Assembly (NCBI GenBank): GCA_007922195.1
Contig: ML682008.1
Span: 7,476,798 to 7,540,797 of the forward strand
Direction: 5' to 3'
DNA from: Podocnemis expansa
Taxonomy: Eukaryota; Chordata; Testudines; Podocnemididae
DNA length: 64,000 nt
In this document: piece after piece, positions 32,251 to 41,965 of the stretch
Numbering within the stretch: position 1 is the stretch's first letter
Layout: each line of letters opens with the position of its first letter
The notes under the pieces: model-generated
What the model saw: only the letters and a program-made list of their open reading frames with translations
Databases searched by the model: none
What the model was told of the DNA's origin: nothing
Position numbers and translations under genes: made by a program

Positions 32251-33244
32251 TGATAGACTCCAAGGTCGGAAGGGACCAATATGATCTTCTAGTCTGACCT
32301 CCTGCACAATGCAGACCACAGAACCTCACCCACCCACTCCTGTAATAAACTTCTAACCAATGACTGAGTTAATGAAGTCCACAAATCACGATTGAAAGAC
32401 CTTACTGCACAGCGAATCTACCAGCAAGAGAGCTGTGCCCCATGCTACAGAGAAAGACAAAACCTCTACAGCCTTTGCCAAACTGCCCACTTGGAAAAGT
32501 CCTTCTCAGTCCCAAATATGGCAATCAGTTAAACCTTGAACATGAGGGCAAGACTCACCAGCCAGACACCCAAGAAAGAATTCTTTGTTATAACTCAGAA
32601 CCCACCACATCAAATGACCCACCTCAGGACACTGGCATGTCTCCCACCAGTAGTCAAATATCAGTCACTTGCCAAGCTAGGCTATCCCATCATTCCCCTC
32701 CATAAATTTACCAAGCTTAGTTTTGAAGCCAGCTAGGTTTTTGCTCCCACAGCTCCCCTGGGAAGGCTATTCCAGAACTTTACTCTTCTGATGGTTAGAA
32801 ACTTGCACCTAATTTCAAGTCTGAACTTCCCAATTGCCAACTTATATCTATTTGCTCTTGGGTCCATACTGGCCCTGAGCTTAAACACTTCCTTTCCCTC
32901 CCTGGTATTTACCACTTTAAGGTACTTCTACAGAGCAATCATATCTCCACTCAGCCTTCCTTTGGTTAGGCTAAAAAAGCAAAGCTCTTTTAGTGTCCTC
33001 TCATAAGGCAGGTTTTCCATTCCACTGATCATCCTAGTAGCCCTTCTCTGCACTTATTCCAGTTTGAATTAATCCTTCTTAAACATGGAGGACAAGAACT
33101 GCAAACTGCAAACAAAATATTCCAGATGAGGTCTCACCAGTGCCTTGTATAACAGTACTAACACCTCTCTATCTCTACTGGAAATACCTCATCTAATGCA
33201 TCCTAGAACCATATTAGCTCCCCCCCCCCCAACCACATCACGCT
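32251..33244 (-). mobile_element. Old CR1, 3' segment (part 1 of 3)
   Basis: The 3' end is TGATAGACTCCAAGGTCGGA (+ strand), the same subfamily as 656-1870. A 60-codon minus frame (32733-32915) carries the CR1 C-terminal FWNSLPRG block. The element stops at GCT (33242-33244), where the Harbinger begins, and resumes at 37519; alignment to the CR1 at 1650-1690 shows the two halves are contiguous. Confidence 0.9.
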
Positions 33245-33601
33245 GGGTATGTCTACACTGTGAGTTTAAGTCAACTTAAGGAAGCTTAAGTCAATTTAAA
33301 CAGAGCCCTTTCTACATTGCAGAGGAATAAAGTTGAGTTTAGCGTCCAGTAAAGTCAACTTCATAACTTCCACTTGTAAAGTCGACTTTACCCTTAATTC
33401 AACCTTATTAAATCAACTTAAGGCAGTGTAGACGGGTACTTGCCTTAAGTTGACTTAATGGGTTCCCAGGCAGCTGGCAATCTTCCTGGCAACAAGGAAG
33501 TGCCTGCTCCAGCCAATCCCAGAGGCCCTAAGGGCATGCTCTTTTCTGGACAAATCAGGAGGTTTTTGGACCTCCTAGCACTCTAGGGGGAAGAGGCTCT
33601 G

Positions 33602-34511
33602 CACACTCAGCTGCAGGGCAGCCAAAGAAATAGAGACATTTATGCAGCCATGTCTCAGGGCCTGTCAGAGAAAGGCCACAGCAGAGGCATGCAGCAGCTG
33701 CGTGTCAAGGTCAATGACCTCTACCAGGCCTATTACAAGGTGAGGGAGGCCAGACAATGTGCTAGCACTGCTGCAGCAACTTGCCCTTTCTATGAGGAGC
33801 TCAATGCCTTCTTCGGGCATGAGCCAGATGCAGGGCCAGCCCAAAGACTAGACTCATCTGAGCCTCCCTCTGTGCACGATGCCCCAGAGGAGAAGGAGTC
33901 AGTGGATGAGGATGTCTTCGTGAGGCATGAGGAGGAGCAGCAGTGGGCACATGCCAGTACCCCTGCCCCAGACAGTGGGAGCCCAGTAGCTGCCCCAGAT
34001 GCCAGGGAGGAGTCCGCCCCACCAGCAGAAGAATCTGCACCTGGGACATCTTGGGGTACACGTGCTGGCAGCACTGATGAGTACCTCGTCAGTGATGGGA
34101 TGGCACCCACCCTGTGTGTCACAGCGTCATGGAGGAATCAAGGGAGTTGCAGTCCGCCAGGGAAGGGAGAGGGACAGGCAGGAGATTGGGAATAGATCTG
34201 CAGCTGATGTTGGCCCACAGTCCGTAGTGCCTGATAGGGGGAACCCCTGGTCTGTCTCCTTCCATGCAGACCACGTGACCCAGACACCAGTACCATCACT
34301 CCAGCAAAGGTGCTGGAAGGTGCATCACAGCCGGGAGAAGATCCTCAAGGAACACCTCCAAGTGGCCCAGCAATCCAAGGACGACCTCCAGGCCTGGCAG
34401 GACCACATTTTCGAGGCCAAAGAAGCCCAACGCAGTGTGCAGCAGGCTCAGATGGTGCTGCTTCTCGAGCTGATGGAGCAGCAGATGGAGGCCCCGGAAC
34501 ATCCTGCGTGA
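33602..34511 (+). pseudogene. Harbinger Myb/SANT-like DNA-binding protein, broken
   Basis: In the first frame, NRDIYAAMSQGL and QQLRVKVNDLYQAYYKVREA followed by CPFYEELNAFFG are the second and third helices of the Myb/SANT-like domain found in Harbinger-encoded DNA-binding proteins. The first helix is upstream or lost. An acidic, proline-rich middle follows (about 33830-34190). The C-terminal coiled segment (REKILKEHLQVAQQSKDDLQ through LLLELMEQQMEA, about 34335-34495) lies in another frame. Either frameshifts near 34060-34250 or an unrecognised intron separates them. In this superfamily the protein helps recruit transposase to the ends. Start at 33602 is approximate. Confidence 0.82.
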
Positions 34512-34802
34512 GGCCAGGACAGATGGAGGGGGTCGCTGTCTTCCCCACCTGGGAACCATGCTTCACTGCCTCCCAGCAGCACAGGCCACAGACTCAGGGT
34601 GGCCGGGCATTAGGAGACAGCCCGTCTCTTGTTGCCCATCCCCCAGCCACCCCACCATTAGGATACAGCCCGTCTCTTGTTGCCTGCCCCCAGCCACCCA
34701 CCAACCCTTCTCCCTGACCCCTTCTTGTCCCCCGAAGTCCCTCACCCATCCCCCAGCCACCCGTCAAACCTTGTCCCTGTCACTTGCCCGCCTCTACTCC
34801 TG

Positions 34803-34808
34803 TAAATA
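34803..34808 (+). terminator. Poly(A) signal of the Harbinger Myb-like gene
   Basis: AATAAA in GTAAATAAACACACTG lies about 290 bases after the stop of the + strand gene. Confidence 0.6.
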
Positions 34809-34846
34809 AACACACTGAAGATTGTTATCATGAGTGTGAGTGTTAA

Positions 34847-34853
34847 TTTATTT
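34847..34853 (-). terminator. Poly(A) signal of the Harbinger transposase gene
   Basis: On the minus strand ACTAAATAAATTAACAC contains AATAAA about 95 bases beyond the transposase stop. It sits only about 45 bases from the opposing signal of the Myb-like gene, so the two genes converge with nearly touching 3' ends. Confidence 0.6.
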
Positions 34854-34947
34854 AGTGATGGACAGTGGAATGAAGGGGGAGAGAAGGGTGGTGGGCATTT
34901 GGTGGTGTGGGTATCCGCCAATGTGGGCGGTGAAGGCACCCCAGCGT

Positions 34948-35095
34948 TCAGACATCTGTGCCCTCGGTGATGACCCAGTCCTTTACAACATCATGGATTA
35001 GGATGGCTTGGTGCTGTGCCCGCTGTGTATAGCGGACAGGGTGTTCTGGCTGTTGGTACCCCGCAGTGACCTGTTCCACCTCAGCCTCCCATACG
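34948..35095 (-). pseudogene. Harbinger transposase, C-terminal end
   Basis: The minus strand reads EAEVEQVTAGYQQPEHPVRY and continues through IHDVVKDWVITEGTDV to a TGA at 34948-34950. This fits the tail of a PIF/Harbinger transposase and follows directly on the [10 protein letters not shown] block at about 36228 once the CR1 insert is removed. No lesion is seen in this short piece. Confidence 0.75.
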
Positions 35096-36213
35096 TAGAA
35101 TCATGGAACCATAGGGGTGGAAAGGACCCCACAAAGTCATCTAGTCCAACCCCCTGCCAAAAAAAGCAGGACCACTCCCACTAAATTATCCCAGCTAGAG
35201 TTTTATCCAGCTGGACTTTAAACATCTCCAAAGACGGAGATTCCACCACCTCCCTAGGTCGCCCATTCCAATGCTTTACCACCCTCCTAGTAAGAAAGTT
35301 TTTCCTAATATCCAGCTTCAACTTCTCCAGCTGCAACTTGAAACCATTGCTCCTTGTTCTATCCTCTGTTACTACTGAGAACAGCTGAGCTCCATCCTCC
35401 TTGGAGCATCCCTTTAGGTAGTTGAAGGTTGCCATCAAATCCCCCCTCACTCTTCTCTTCTGCAGGCTAAATAAGCCAAGTTCCTTCAGTCTTTCTTCAT
35501 AGGGCTTGTGCTTCAGCCCCTTGATCATTATTTTTGCCCTCTGCTGGATTCTTTCTAATTTGCCCACGTCCTTTTTGTAGTGGGGAGCCCAAAGCTGGAC
35601 ACAGTATTCGAGATGCGGCCTCACCAGTGCTGAATAGAGGGGAAAGATCACATTCCTCAGTCTGCTGGCAATGCTTCTTCTGATGCAGCCCAGTATGCCA
35701 TTGGCCTTTTCGACAGCGAGAGCACACTGTTGACTCATATTCAGCTTCACCAGGACTCCCAGGTCCTTTTCTTCAGTGCTGCTATTTAGCTGATCACTCC
35801 CCAGCCTGTAGCAGTGCATGGGGTTTTTCCATCCCAAGTGCAGGGCTTTGCACTTGTCATTGCTGAACCTCATGAGATTTCTATTGGCCCGCAGCTCCAA
35901 TTTGTTAAGGTCTTCCTGAATCTTCTCCCTGCCCTCCAGCGTGTCTACTGTTCCCCCCAGCTTGGTGTCATCCGCAAACTTACTGAGCGTGCAATCAATC
36001 CCATCGTCCAGATCATTAATGAAAATATTGAACAGAACTGGCCCTAGGACCAACCCCTGGGGCACACCACTCATTACTGGTTGCCAGCTAGACATTGAGC
36101 CATTGATTCCTACACGCTGAAACCATTGATCTAGCCTGTTCTCTATCCAGCTTACAGTCCACACATCCAACCCATACTTCCCTAACTTGCTGCTGAGAAT
36201 GCTGTGGGAAACA
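35096..36213 (-). mobile_element. Younger CR1, 5'-truncated, inserted in the Harbinger transposase
   Basis: The 3' end is TAGAATCATGGAACCATAGG (+ strand) followed by the GACCCCACAAAGTCATCTAG block, matching the intact CR1 at 42813-42870. It extends upstream to the SHSIL region of the RT. The sequence is close to the intact copy over its full length. Its 5' junction is marked by a run of C residues at 36222-36231. Confidence 0.93.
35181..36170 (-). pseudogene. CR1 ORF2 fragment, RT active site to C-terminus
   Basis: A 329-codon open frame reads in parallel with the intact ORF2 from WIENRLDQ through [20 protein letters not shown] and the active-site [10 protein letters not shown] to the terminal LDKTLAGII. 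The upstream palm Asp box ([10 protein letters not shown]) and the endonuclease are missing by 5' truncation. No stop or frameshift interrupts the remaining frame, which indicates a recent insertion. One local shortening is visible ([10 protein letters not shown] against [12 protein letters not shown]). Confidence 0.94.
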
Positions 36214-37202
36214 TGTGGGACCCCCCCCCCGCAGCTTGAAGAGGTTGTGCAAAATGCAGCATGAACTCACAACCTCTGTGATGGTGGTCTCCGCGAGCTG
36301 TAGGCAGGTAAGGAGGGCTCTCCAGCGCACCTTGAGATTGCCGAAAGCATACTCCATAACAGTGCAGCACTGGTGCAGATGACGATTAGAAAGCTCCAGG
36401 CTGTCATTGAGGTTCCAAGCATATGGCTTCATAAGCTACAGCAGTAGGGGATATGCCGCATCCTCCAAGATGAAGACAGGCACCTACCATCCCCGAGGGT
36501 GATGGTATGTTCTGGGAGAAAGGTGCCTGCCTGCATCCGGCGGTACAGGCCATAGTCTCTCAAGACATGTGCATATTGGGCCTTCCCTGGCCACCCCACA
36601 AAGGTCTTTATGAACAGGCCCCAGTGGTCGACCAAAGCTTGCAGAATCATGGAGTGGTACACCTTCCTGTTAGAGTATACCATGGCCCAGTGGTCTGGGG
36701 CATGGATAGGGATCCATGAGTGGCATTGACCACACCAGCACAGTTAAGGATGCCGAGGGCTTCAAATCCTACAATGGTCTCCTCCAGGCTGCCCGGGCAG
36801 ATTGGATGGCTGAGCAGGACCCTGTTTATGGCCTGCACACCTGCCCGAGCCCAAACTGGTGGTGACAGATCTGTAAGAGTCCGGAGTAACAAGCTTCCAG
36901 ATGGCTACTGACACGCTTTTGTTCACCAGGAGTGCAGGTCATAGATGTGTGTCCCTGCACTGTACCTCTGGGGTCAGCTCTCTGACAAGCTCTTGAAAGG
37001 TGGCCCTGGTCATTCTGAAATTCTGCTGCCACATGTTGTCGGTCCAGGTGCCAAGCACATGTTCCCACCAGTTTGAGCTTGTTTCAAGGGCCCAGATGCT
37101 CCGGGACATGCTTTGTGGCATAAGTGCTGCTGCTGCCACACTAGCCATTCTGATGGCCCTGCTGGGGCCTGCCTCAGTATAGCAAAGGCCATACTGTGGC
37201 AT
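36214..37202 (-). pseudogene. Harbinger DDE transposase core, broken
   Basis: Across several frames: NWWEHVLGTWTDNMWQQNFR with TFQELVRELTPEV (about 36965-37075) is the N-terminal helical region; AINRVLLSHPI and LNCAGVVNATHGSL (about 36717-36830) is the first catalytic block; HWGLFIKTFVGWPGKAQYAH (about 36560-36620) the second; and TVMEYAFGNLKVRWRALLT (about 36300-36360) the third, followed by ILHNLFKL. The family norm has Asp in the first (DGTH) and second (HDA) blocks; here they read NATH and QYA. Only the Glu block is normal. Frameshifts separate the pieces. It cannot be active. Confidence 0.9.
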
Positions 37203-37518
37203 CCACTCTGCATCAGTTGCCAGCCTGGCATTGCTCTGGTGGGAAGCACCCTGCCTACAAACTGCAGAACCTCAGATGAAGGCTGCATATCTGCAGGCTA
37301 GATCCTTCCTGGCACATGTGCAACCTGCTTTGGTCACTTCCTGTATTATAGGAGTGGTTGGGGAAGGGGTATTGTCACCTGTGTGCCATGGGCCAGGTTC
37401 CCACAATGCACCACGCTTGGGTGGCCTTAGCAACAGGCAGTGTGGACATGGGAAGTCCCCAGGCAGTTTCAGTGTGGACATGTTAAGTCAACTTTACTTT
37501 TGCAGTGTAGACATAGCC

Positions 37519-38288
37519 ACTGGCAGCTCATAGTCATTCTGTGATCAATCAGTACACCAAGGTCTGTCCCCTACTCTGTCACTTCCAACTGATGCATCCC
37601 CAGCTTACAGGGAAAATTCTTGTTATTGGTTTCTAAATGTATGACCTTGCATTTTCCAGTATTAAATTTCATTCTATTCCAGTTTGCAAAGTCAGGCAGA
37701 CGTCCCTCTGTGATATCCCGATCCCCTGTGTCAGCAACACTTTCCAACTTTGTGTCATTCACAAATTTTATTAGCACATTCCTACTTTGTATGCCAAGGT
37801 CAGTAATAAAAAGGTTAACTAAGATGGGTCCCAAGTCCAGTCCCTGTGGAACTCCACTAGTAACTTCTCTCCATCTTGACAGTTCACCTTTCTGCATGAC
37901 CTGTTGTACTCTTCCCTTAAAACAGCTCCTTTTCACCTTGTAAATTTTTTTATCAATCCACATCTTTTTCAACCAACCTAATAATTCCTCGTGTGGATGA
38001 AATACCTTACTGAAATCTAGGTAGATTAAATCCACTGAATGCCCTTCACCCCCACTCCCCCAAATCTGTTATCTTCTCAAAAAAGGAGATCAGGTTAGTC
38101 AGGCACAGTCTGCCATTTGTAAAGCCATGTTGTATTTTATCCCAATTCCTGTTAACCCTGATATCCTTAACTACTTTGTCTTTCAAATTCTTTTTTTCAA
38201 TGACCTTGTATGCTGCTGAGGTCAAAATAGCAGTCCTGGATTTACCTGGTTAATATTTTCCCCGCCTTTCTTAAAAAATAGGAGCTAT
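37519..38288 (-). mobile_element. Old CR1, middle segment (part 2 of 3)
   Basis: It resumes the CR1 interrupted by the Harbinger, with GGCAGCTCATAGTCATTCTG continuing the block that ends at 33244. It carries the RT palm frame at 37571-38035 and runs to the MITE at 38289. Confidence 0.9.
37571..38035 (-). pseudogene. CR1 RT fragment with damaged active site
   Basis: The frame contains the palm box DLIYLDFSKVF, the turn SGVPQGLDLGPILVNLFITD, and the active-site box KFVNDTKLES. The intact CR1 has FADDT, so the first Asp of the pair is Asn here, which should abolish catalysis. The frame stays open for 154 codons but begins and ends within the domain. Confidence 0.9.
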
Positions 38289-38755
38289 GGCTATGTTTAC
38301 ACTTAAATTAATTTGAAGTAATTAATTCAAAATAACTACTTCAAATTTAAGTCAAAGTTATTATTTCAAATTAGCACTATTTCAAAGTTATTACTTGAAT
38401 TAGGAGTCCAGTGAAAGACTCTCTAATTCAAAATAAAGTGGACTTTATTAATTCAAAGCAGAGAGTCTTTACTAGATGCTCTAATTCGAAATAGGGGAAG
38501 GCAGGCAAAAGAACAGGGAAATTAGTAGAATTAAGCCTATTCCATGGCTTAAAATGGCTTAATTCGAACTAATAACTTCAGTGTAAGTGATACTTTGAAG
38601 GAAAAGGAGGTTTTATTATATCGAATTAGTGGTTCCTTATTTCAAATTAAGGAACCACTTAATTCAATATAATAAAATGCCTCCTTGGCCAGGGAATACG
38701 TTATTTTGAATTAAGCCCCCTTAATTTGAAATAATTTGTAAGTGTAAACATAGCC
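38289..38755. mobile_element. Harbinger-like MITE, family B, 467 bp, inside the old CR1
   Basis: GGCTATGTTTACACTT and AAGTGTAAACATAGCC are nearly perfect inverted ends. The arms consist of AATTCGAA / TTCAAATTA palindromic blocks. Flanks are TAT and TAA. The CR1 sequence resumes at 38756, so this insertion is also younger than the CR1. Confidence 0.88.
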
Positions 38756-39190
38756 TAATGTTAATAATTCTCCAGTCATATGATATAACCCCTGAGTTTA
38801 CAGATTCATTAAAAATGCTTGCTAAAGGACTTGCAATTTCATGTACCAGTTCCTTTAATATTCTTGCATGGAAATTTTTTGGGCCCACCAATGTAGTCCC
38901 AATAAGGAGTTGAGGTTGGCTTCTACCTTGAATGTGGTAATTTCTACCTACATATTCTCATTCCAATTAGCCATTTTACCACTATCCCCAAACTCATCTT
39001 TAGCCTCATTAAAAACAGTCAAGGTATTTGCTTAGACATTGAGTCATACTTAGATTATCTTTAACCTCCACCCCATCTTCAGTGTTTAGTGGTCCCCACT
39101 TGTTCTTTCTTTGCTTTCTTCATATTTTTTTGTCTATAGAAGCTTTTTATGATTGGTTTTAACTCTGTTTGCAAGGTTCTGAGGTCCCTA
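38756..39190 (-). mobile_element. Old CR1, 5'-most remaining segment (part 3 of 3)
   Basis: AATAATTCTCCAGTCATATG and the following block correspond to the CR1 linker between endonuclease and RT (compare 44190-44520 of the intact copy, for example TTAAAAACAGTCAAGGTATTT against the AACTGAACTAAAAAAAGCATT region). The 5' limit near 39190 is approximate. Confidence 0.7.
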
Positions 39191-40354
39191 CCAGCCTACA
39201 TTTCTAGGATTCCTTTGAGTGGTATGCCTTAGAGGAGTAGAACCATAATAAAATGCCAATACAGTGCAACATGCTTCCGATTTGTATCATGCTGGTTTCT
39301 GCAATTTGATGAAATGTGAGAAGAGATCTGTGGGAGAAAAAGCATCTTGGGACACAGAAGATTTTAAACTTGATTGAGGATATTGACTAAAAACTTTCCA
39401 AAAGTTTCAGGTTTAGTTTGCTCTGTGCTGAGCCCCAGATTGACATTCACTTTCAAAACTTGTCCACCGATCCCTGGTATGACATTTTTAGAATGTGAGG
39501 TTTGTGGAAATGTATATGTGGAAGGCAAAGATAACACATTTCAGCTTTTCTCTGACTAAATAAAATGAACAAAAGGAACATTTTCCTTTTATTACTATTT
39601 ATTTTTTGTATTACTGAATGACGAGAAGCCCTTGTCCTCAACAGGAATCCAATATTACACATTAGTAGAATAACTAAATACTAAATTTTCCACTTTTTAA
39701 CCACGTAGATTTTACCATTAAAGCTTTCAGGATGAGTGGAAAGCTGTAATTATACGTTTCCTGGTATATTTTACCTTGTGTGGGTGTAAAATTTGCTTCA
39801 CCTTTTCTCAACCTGTGAATCCTGAAAACTAGAAATGGTGCAATTAGTAGCACTGTTATTTTAATAATTATTTTTACTCTTCTGTTTTTTATAAATACAG
39901 GTTTAATTATCCAGCTCAAATTCCAATAACTGACACTGAGTATAACTCTGCTGTGAAAAGGGACTATGTAAAAATGACATCTTTTTACTCAACAGATTTT
40001 CTATCTGTGAGGATACACAAATTTCTTCAGTGATTAAGGCTGGGGATTTCAATGATCCCATTGAATTTAAATGAGATCTGGGCATATAAATCCCTTAGGA
40101 TCTTTTGAAAATCCCAATTCAAAGTGAGCTTTTACTGCCTTTCTAGTTCTTGTTAGCACTACAGAATCAACATCGCTAAGACACAGCTTGATCATTTTCT
40201 CTCTAGTGCACCAGTAGCACAACTGTTTATTTTTCAATCAGTTACACCTCTGCAAACCTCAAAAGCAAGGGAGCCGCACAGCTGTCACAAGGGGCATAAT
40301 CTAAGACAAAAAGCCTGCATAGGTGTTATTGAGTGTATGAGTGTCATACTATAT
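39191..40354. other. Unassigned AT-rich DNA
   Basis: No supported gene. Frames of 60-81 codons at 39374-40085 show no motif and overlap one another. Confidence 0.4.
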
Positions 40355-40786
40355 GGCTATGTCTACACTGCCAAAGATATTTTGAAATAGTTATTTCAAA
40401 ATAGCTTTATTTCTAATTTATTATTTCAAAATAGGAGTCTAGTGAAGACTATCTATTTCAAAACAAGGTAGGAATTATTATTTAAAAATAGAGAATCTTC
40501 ACTAGACTCTCTATCTCGAAATAGGGGAAGACAGGGAAAATCGTAGGACCATTATTTTGAAAAAAGCCAATTCCATGGTTTAGAATGGCTTCTTTCAAAA
40601 TAACTATTTTGAAAGAATCACTCTTTTAAAATAAAAGCACAGTTAGTTATTTTGAAATTTCACTTTGTTTTTTCAAAATAACACAGTGCTTATTTCAAAA
40701 TAACAACATGCCTGCATGGACAGGTAAAAGGTTTTTTTGAAATATGCCTCCTTATTTTGAAAAAGCTTTTCAGTGTACACGTACCC
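40355..40786. mobile_element. Harbinger-like MITE, family B, 432 bp, perfect TSD
   Basis: The termini GGCTATGTCTACACTG and CAGTGTACACGTACCC are inverted, and TAT flanks both sides (40352-40354 and 40787-40789). The arms are made of TTATTTTGAAATA blocks around a centre with AGTCTAGTGAAGACTATC. Confidence 0.9.
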
Positions 40787-40789
40787 TAT

Positions 40790-41388
40790 GATTGCGGAAT
40801 CAGACTTAGGCTCCTCTCATTCCCACCTTCCCTCTGCCCACTTGCTCTGGGTGGGGAAAGTGTACAGGCACAGTTTAGCCCTTAGAACAGTGCTTAGCAT
40901 GCTAGAGTGGCTGAGATCTGAATAGAGATGCAGCAGTGATGCTTGCATGTATTTTCATGCATTCACCCTCATTTTATGTGATTGAGTTGAAATGCATACT
41001 TGTGAATTCCTGGTGGTTTTCAACATTCGCCTCTAGAAACATTATTTTTAAAGGAAAACATAATTCTCCTTGTATCTAAAATACAGTACATGGTTTCTAG
41101 TCTACTTCTGCTTATATGAAGATTGAACACTCTTACTTTGTTTATCAAGTATCTATTTTTTTGATCTTCTCTTTCAAAACTGTAAAAAACCCGAACAACC
41201 TAGTATTAGATTATATAGTAAAATAGTGTTAAATCCTGAGAGGTGCTTCATACCTAAAGTTCCCACTGAAGGAAATGGGAGTTGAAATCACTCTGCATCT
41301 CTTGAGAAGTAGTTCAGCACTTTGCAAGGTTATACCAGTGTCCTCAGCCTCACTCCCGAAACTGGATCACACAACAGTTCAAGCTGTG
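40790..41388. other. Unassigned AT-rich DNA
   Basis: No supported gene or repeat. The 69-codon frame at 41275-41484 runs into the adjacent hAT and is not a gene. Confidence 0.4.
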
Positions 41389-41396
41389 CACTACTG

Positions 41397-41573
41397 CAGT
41401 GGTTCTCAACCTTTTGCAGTCATGACCCCCTTGATGGCATGGTGTGACCCTACAGGAAAGCCGAGTCCACCACCCCCAGGCTGAATTCGGCAATCTCCCC
41501 AGCTCTCCGGGACACACTTACTGCTGTGTAGTGACACAGTAATGTGTGCTGACACAGTGGTTGAGAACCACCT
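41397..41573. mobile_element. hAT-type MITE, 177 bp
   Basis: CAGTGGTTCTCAACCTTTTG and GTGGTTGAGAACCACCT are inverted ends. Flanks CACTACTG (41389-41396) and CACTACAG (41574-41581) match at 7 of 8. The interior is GC-moderate and non-coding. Confidence 0.88.
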
Positions 41574-41606
41574 CACTACAGGTTTAATGGCCTTCAGAAT
41601 GTCAAT

Positions 41607-41962
41607 GGTTATGTCTACACTGGAGGCTTAAGTCAACTTAAGCAGGCTTAAATTGACTTAAACAACTCCTTGGCCACATTTGGAGTTCATTAAGTTGACT
41701 TAAGCACTTCCTTAAATCGACTTAATAACTCTCACGCTTAAAGTTGACTTTAAGGGTTAAGTCAACTTTATTAAGTCAACTTAACAAAATGTGGCCATTA
41801 AAATCAATTTAATAAATTTGACTTAAGGCAGGAGAGCCATTTAAGTTAACTTTATAAAGTTGATTTAAACAAATGGGGCCTCTTTAAGTCAACTTAATAA
41901 AGTCAACTTTAAGTCAGCCTTATGAAGTCAACTTACCTGGGCCCTCTAGTGTAGACATAGAC
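41607..41962. mobile_element. Harbinger-like MITE, family A, 356 bp, perfect TSD
   Basis: The ends GGTTATGTCTACACTGG and CTAGTGTAGACATAGAC are inverted, flanked by AAT on both sides (41604-41606 and 41963-41965). The interior is an array of AAGTCAACTTAA / TTAAGTTGACTTAA palindromic blocks, the same motif found just inside the left end of the autonomous Harbinger at 33260-33480. Confidence 0.92.
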
Positions 41963-41965
41963 AAT

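Larger units (their letters stand above)
33245..37518. mobile_element. PIF/Harbinger DNA transposon with two convergent genes
   Basis: The termini GGGTATGTCTACACTG and CAGTGTAGACATAGCC are inverted. The flanks GCT (33242-33244) and ACT (37519-37521) replace the single ATT of the related CR1 copy, as expected of a 3-bp Harbinger duplication with one later change. Just inside the left end are TTAAGTCAACTTAAG repeats. It encodes a Myb/SANT-like protein on + and a DDE transposase on -, the two genes of autonomous Harbingers. A younger CR1 (35096-36213) is inserted in the transposase, so the native length was about 3.16 kb. Confidence 0.9.

Noticed and set aside
33650..34195. Frame as a host transcription factor gene
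   Set aside because: It lies between verified Harbinger termini opposite the transposase and matches the Myb/SANT-like partner gene of that superfamily.
38289..40786. Regularly repeated palindromes as a CRISPR-like array
   Set aside because: The blocks are not separated by unique equal-length spacers, and they sit within inverted termini and 3-bp duplications typical of MITEs in a vertebrate genome.
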